Shown here: in pieces, positions 6,923-10,000 of the stretch
Layout of the letters: each line of letters starts with the position of its first letter
Numbering within the stretch: the stretch's first letter is position 1
Source of the DNA: Cristatella mucedo
Lineage: Eukaryota > Bryozoa > Phylactolaemata > Cristatellidae
DNA length: 10,000 bases
Assembly (NCBI GenBank): GCA_009760855.2
Contig: WPIO01000050.1
Location: forward strand, 897,501 to 907,500
Reading direction: 5' to 3'
The notes under the pieces: model-generated
What the model was told of the DNA's origin: nothing
What the model saw: only the letters and a program-made list of their open reading frames with translations
Database searches by the model: none
Made by a program: the position numbers and the translations under genes

Positions 6923-8320
6923 CTATATAGGTGTTTTAGAGTTCTTTTTAAATGTGGTCAGGTCAAGGGATGTTCTGACGCAGGTGTGGAGGGAGTTCCA
7001 GGCTTTGGGAGCATACGAACTAAATGCATGGTCTCCTGAGGATTTAAGGTTTGTACGAGGTATTTGTAGACTGTTGGATTCCGAAAAGCTGGTGGTACGA
7101 TGCTTGGCCTGATGGGGGAGTAAATCTGAGAGATAGGCTGGAGCCAAAGAATGGTGACCTAAAAGTGAGCCAAACTTTAAAGTCAGTCTGTTGCTTGACT
7201 GGTAGCCAGTGCAGGTCGGCAAGAAGTGGTGTAATGTGGCAACTGCTACGCTCACGACTGACAAGCCTAGCTGCAGAGTTTTGCACCTGCTGCAATCGCC
7301 TGATGGCACATGCTGGTAGGCCAGTGAGCGGCAAGGTGCAGAAATCGAGACAGGATGTCACAGATGCATGTACCAACTTGGACCTGGTATCCTTATTTAA
7401 GCAAACCTGAATTTGAGCAATTTTGTGAAGCTGAAAATAGGCAGATTTGACTCTGGAGCTGATATGGTCGTCTAACGAGAGGTCGCTTGGAAAATGACAC
7501 ATAGATATCGAGCTGATTCAACTGGAGATATGCTGGCAGAGCCAATTTTGATCGGCAGGCTTTCCAATTTGTGAATCACACTGGGTTTGCCCATAACTAG
7601 TAAGTTTTATCAGCGTTTAGTTTTAGGAAATTTGCTGCCATCCAAGTGTGGATGTCATCAGTACATGTAGCAAGTGAGTTGAGAAAATTTGAGGTGCTCG
7701 AAGGCTGGGAGGGATCAAAGCAAAGTTAAAACTGAGTGTCGTCCGCATAGAAGTGAAAGCCTAGATTGTGCTTGCCAATCACATCAGCAAGAGGTACATC
7801 AGATGATGTTTGTCCATTCACGTCAATACTCTGGAGTCTCCCACTGAGATGGGATCTGAACCACTGCAGAGCAGTGCCAGTGATTCCCAGGCGAGATGAG
7901 AGGTGCTCTAGAAGAACTTAGACACTCTACCCACATCTGCATTCCTAAGTAGGTCGTTGTATACACTTAACAATGCTGACTCTGTGGAGTGATTAGCTCT
8001 AAAGCCAGACTGGAACTTACTAGCAAAGTGTGAGGTTTCGATAAGTGTGTTCAGCTGGTCTGCCACGACCCATTCCAATATCTTTGATAGGAATGGTAGA
8101 AGAGAGACTGGGCGACAGTTGCTCAAGTTCTCTTTGTCTAGTGTGGCTTTCTTGAGAAGTGGCCTGACTACAGCTTCTTTGAAAGGTGCTGGGACATGAC
8201 CTGAGGCTAATGACATTAATGATGTTAGTTTTTCATGGCAGCAGCAGGTCAATGCAACGTAGGAGCAGGACAGTGGGAATAGGGCCCAGAGGACTTGTTG
8301 TCTTCTTTGATTGAGATACG
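6923..8320 (-). pseudogene. Reverse transcriptase of LINE B copy 1, broken
   Basis: Minus strand, N- to C-terminal. At 8252-7922 a frame reads [29 protein letters not shown] and [15 protein letters not shown], the finger region before the active site. From about 7916 the frame [20 protein letters not shown] leads to FYADDTQF (YADD codons 7738-7749), and an in-frame TAA follows at 7726-7728. Then come IHTWMAANFLKLNADKTY, DDHISSRVKSAYF, the LDFCTLPLTGLP thumb box and DLHWLPVKQQ (7502-7160). A frameshift near 7155 leads to LAPAYLSDLLPHQ and AWNSLHTCVR, with a stop at 6923-6925. The junction near 7917 lacks the FDTVDH-type motif A segment, and the one at 7786-7797 lacks the PQGS-type motif B segment. 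With two catalytic blocks missing, a stop and frameshifts, it cannot be active. Confidence 0.85.
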
Positions 8321-8333
8321 AACTTCAGGACTT

Positions 8334-8376
8334 GTTAGTGGTTAGGGTTAGGTTAGAGGTTAGGTCTGGTTAGTGG
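8334..8376 (+). repeat. Short telomere-like GGTTAG-rich patch
   Basis: Irregular units of GTTAGGG, GTTAG, AGGTTAG and GGTTAG occur in a row between the 5' end of LINE B copy 1 and the second SINE-like repeat. It resembles degenerate TTAGGG-type telomeric repeats but is only about 43 bases long and imperfect. Confidence 0.6.
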
Positions 8377-8402
8377 TAGCATGCTAAATGACAACAAGCA
8401 TG

Positions 8403-8555
8403 ATGTGGTTTGACCTAGTGGTCAAGGTGCTTGCCCTGATCAAGGTCTGGTCAAGGTCGTGGGGTGGAGCCCTGTGGCAAATGTGAAGCACCTGAATTGA
8501 GTTCTCTTAGGGATCTATACACAAAAATTATTCTTAGTTATTTATTTTGTGTATA
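8403..8555 (+). mobile_element. tRNA-derived SINE-like repeat, copy 2
   Basis: This copy has an A-box-like TGACCTAGTGG at 8411-8421 and a degenerate B-box in GGGGTGGAGCCC (8461-8472). The body shares CTCTT, CTATACA and an A-run with the copy at 921-1109, and the tail is TTATTTATTTT near 8538-8548. The head alignment with copy 1 includes AGGTCGTGG followed by a CCTGTGG end. The second box has lost its core TTCGA, so it is likely a dead copy. It abuts LINE B copy 2, which begins within a few bases of its tail. Confidence 0.55.
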
Positions 8556-8907
8556 ACATAGCTAGGGGTGACATGCACATGGTCAGCATGCAAATATGGT
8601 TAGTGGCAGCATGTGCAGTATTAGCATGCATAAGCCCATAAAGGACGAATCATGGGAACCTACTAAATGCTGTCATAAATATGTTTTTCAGTTTCTTTTT
8701 AAATGTGGTCAAGTCAGGGGATTTCGTGAAGCATGTCGGGAGTGAGTTCCAGGCTTCGGGAGGATACGAACGAAATGCACTGTCTCCAAAGGATTCGAGG
8801 TTTGTACGAGGTATAGGTAAACGTTAAGATTCCGAAAAGCGAGTGGGAACTATGCTTGGCCTGGTGGGGGGAGTAGATCTGAGAGGCAGCCTGGTGCCAA
8901 AGAAAGA
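8556..8907 (-). mobile_element. LINE family B, copy 2: truncated at both ends
   Basis: Aligns with 6803-7155 of copy 1. Shared blocks include GGGGTGACATGCACA, CATAAAGGACGAATCA, TTTTTAAATGTGGTCA, GAGTTCCAGGCTT and GATTCCGAAAAGC. It holds the 3' untranslated region plus the last part of the reverse transcriptase on the minus strand. The outermost 3' end with its TAA tail is missing, and the SINE-like repeat takes its place. The high-coordinate end stops at CCAAAGAAAGAAAG, a 5' truncation. Confidence 0.82.
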
Positions 8908-9236
8908 AAGAAGTCAGACGATTTAACAGCCCCATTTATGTAGTAGTTGGAATAGAGGCATAGTGGCTGTTGCTCGTGCTTGCAGTAAGCCCGAAATAGG
9001 CTATGCTAGGAATTGTCTGCTGCAGGATTCTCGCCCAACATTCTACTTGGTCGTGAAATTCGAGTACCTCGAGCCTCCTAGCTGCTGCTGCTGCATCAGA
9101 AATATGCCATTTCTGGGGTGCTTAAAGCAAGCAGGCATGCCTGCTCTGGTGCACTGACATGTCAGCTTTGTGGCCATGAAGCGCACCGAGCTGCCCTTCT
9201 CGGGCTGCGCAGAGTCAGGCTGTCTGCTGAGCCGTT
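8908..9236. other. Unassigned spacer with a 16-bp perfect palindrome
   Basis: No gene or known repeat. AGCAGGCATGCCTGCT at 9130-9145 is a perfect palindrome, and a short GCT run lies near 9080. The open frames here have no recognisable features. Confidence 0.45.
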
Positions 9237-9390
9237 ATGTAATGCAACGTATTTCCATTTATACATCCACAAAGCCACAAAGACTATTTGGGTGTTACTC
9301 AGGAGAGTTTTGTATAATGTAATGTATCTCCGTCTGTAACTCCACAAAGTCATAAAGACCATGTGGGTGTTACGCAGGAGAGTTTTGTAT
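9237..9390 (-). repeat. Tandemly duplicated LINE A 3'-terminal unit
   Basis: Two units of about 75-80 bases, each beginning ATGTAATG, with a shared CCACAAAG, a GGGTGTTAC and a GGAGAGTTTTGTATA end, lie head to tail. The second unit continues into the rest of the element. Copies 1 and 2 have only one unit. Confidence 0.85.
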
Positions 9391-10000
9391 AGCGCACTCA
9401 CAGCCTAAGCGGCTTTCGGTACGCATTCGCTAGCCAACAGACTTCGTCTCATGCAACCAAGAGAAAGTGGGAAGCATAGTAGAGTCAGGAGAGCAGTTGA
9501 GGTAGTGAGTAGCATAGAAGTAGCTGCTCAGGACCGCTGAAAAGGATGTGCCATAGTCGGCAGTAGGTGAGTAGTTGTCGTTGCGTAAGAATTGTGGAAG
9601 CGAGTTCCACAATACAGGACCTGCAGAGCTAAAGCTTTTGTGCTGCCAACATTCTTTAAGCAGAGGAATGGAACGGCTAATGTATTGTCAGCAGAGGACC
9701 TGAGGGCTTGCAGAGGCTGAAACGGGTGCAACAGTTCAGCTAGATATGTAGGTGCCAAGCCATGGCCTTGGCCTTGCGAGTCAGCTTAATAGCTTTGCTC
9801 TGTATCGGTTGATATCTGTATCCAAGCTCTTTAACCAAAGGAGACACACGCGGTCAAGCCTCTGGGATTTGTAAACTAGCCCTGCAGCTATATTTATCTT
9901 CATTTGCAGTGGCCTAGTGGCTTTATTTGGTAGCCCAGCCACAAGAAAATTACAATAATCTAGCTGAGACAGCCATAGCTGCCACTAAATGCACCTTCAG
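9237..10000 (-). mobile_element. LINE family A, copy 3: longest family A copy, runs off the window
   Basis: From its 3' end it has a duplicated terminal unit (9237-9316 and 9317-9390), then TTTTGTATAGCGCACTCACA, then reverse transcriptase C-terminal sequence on the minus strand. Recognisable pieces are WNSLPQFLRNDNY (9574-9612) and APTYLAELLHPFQPLQALRSS (9690-9755). Near the window edge a thumb box QLDYCNFLVAGLPNKATRPL lies at about 9908-9967. These boxes sit in different frames with stops between them, so it is a pseudogene. The order and motifs place it with CR1/L2/Rex1-type LINEs, related to but distinct from family B. More of the reverse transcriptase should continue past position 10000. 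Confidence 0.82.

Larger units (their letters stand above)
6551..8320 (-). mobile_element. LINE family B, copy 1: 5'-truncated CR1/L2/Rex1-type non-LTR retrotransposon
   Basis: About 1.77 kb on the minus strand, the longest element here. From its 3' end it has two tandem 3'-end units, each led by a (TAA)n run (6551-6651 and 6652-6766). A 3' untranslated region follows, running to the stop at 6923-6925, and then reverse transcriptase sequence up to about 8320. Similarity to the reverse transcriptase N-terminal part stops there, so it lacks the endonuclease and everything upstream, as expected from incomplete target-primed reverse transcription. The 3' half recurs at 8556-8907, and a short 3'-end scrap at 4186-4250. 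The clade is assigned from the YADD box, the WLPV and WNSL boxes and the (ATT)n tail. I cannot separate L2, CR1 and Rex1 by eye. Confidence 0.85.

Noticed and set aside
8403-8907. SINE-like copy 2 as the true 3' end of LINE B copy 2
   Set aside because: Copy 1 of LINE B has a different 3' end with TAA tails, and the SINE-like unit occurs alone at 921-1109. The two are separate elements that happen to abut.
2830-10000. Search for the next STIM exon (hidden EF-hand, SAM, transmembrane)
   Set aside because: No plus-strand segment with the expected Trp-containing hidden EF-hand or SAM start followed by a donor was seen by eye. A profile search could still find a short exon.

Overview
The window reads as metazoan, non-coding, repeat-rich DNA surrounding one recognisable gene exon. 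Nothing in it looks prokaryotic: there are no long bacterial-style genes, operons or Shine-Dalgarno-led starts. The evidence is a GT-bounded exon encoding the luminal calcium-sensing EF-hand of STIM (a metazoan endoplasmic-reticulum calcium sensor), 5'-truncated CR1/L2/Rex1-like LINEs, tRNA-derived SINE-like repeats with degenerate A and B boxes, a Tc1/mariner relic, and (TA)n and (TAA)n microsatellites. The species cannot be fixed from this; an invertebrate is likely but that is inference.

Layout. 1-210: nothing recognised. 211-715: LINE family A copy 1 (minus). 921-1109: tRNA-derived SINE-like repeat (plus). 1110-1826: unassigned. 1827-2079: a 220-bp palindrome centred on a (TA)n tract, with a second small inverted repeat beside it. 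2080-2663: unassigned DNA with a perfect 28-bp tandem duplication and a GCN repeat. 2664-2827: STIM EF-hand exon (plus), ending in a splice donor. 3055-3410: LINE A copy 2 (minus). 3411-5366: mostly unassigned, with a LINE B-type 3'-end scrap at 4186-4250. 5367-6342: nearly full-length, multiply broken Tc1/mariner transposase (minus), carrying a perfect 19-bp-arm hairpin. 6551-8320: LINE family B copy 1 (minus), a reverse transcriptase pseudogene that keeps YADD but lacks the segments carrying motifs A and B. 8334-8376: short telomere-like GGTTAG-rich patch. 8403-8555: second SINE-like copy (plus). 8556-8907: LINE B copy 2 (minus). 8908-9236: unassigned. 9237-10000: LINE A copy 3 (minus), running off the window edge.

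How the parts relate. The STIM exon is the only part I would call functional. The rest is best read as introns or flanks filled with old transposons. All six LINE pieces and the Tc1 relic lie on the strand opposite the STIM exon, while the two SINE-like copies lie on its strand. I did not find a new multi-gene system. The parts most worth a second look are the AT-centred palindrome, the SINE-like family, the tandemly duplicated LINE 3' ends, and the hairpin inside the Tc1 relic.
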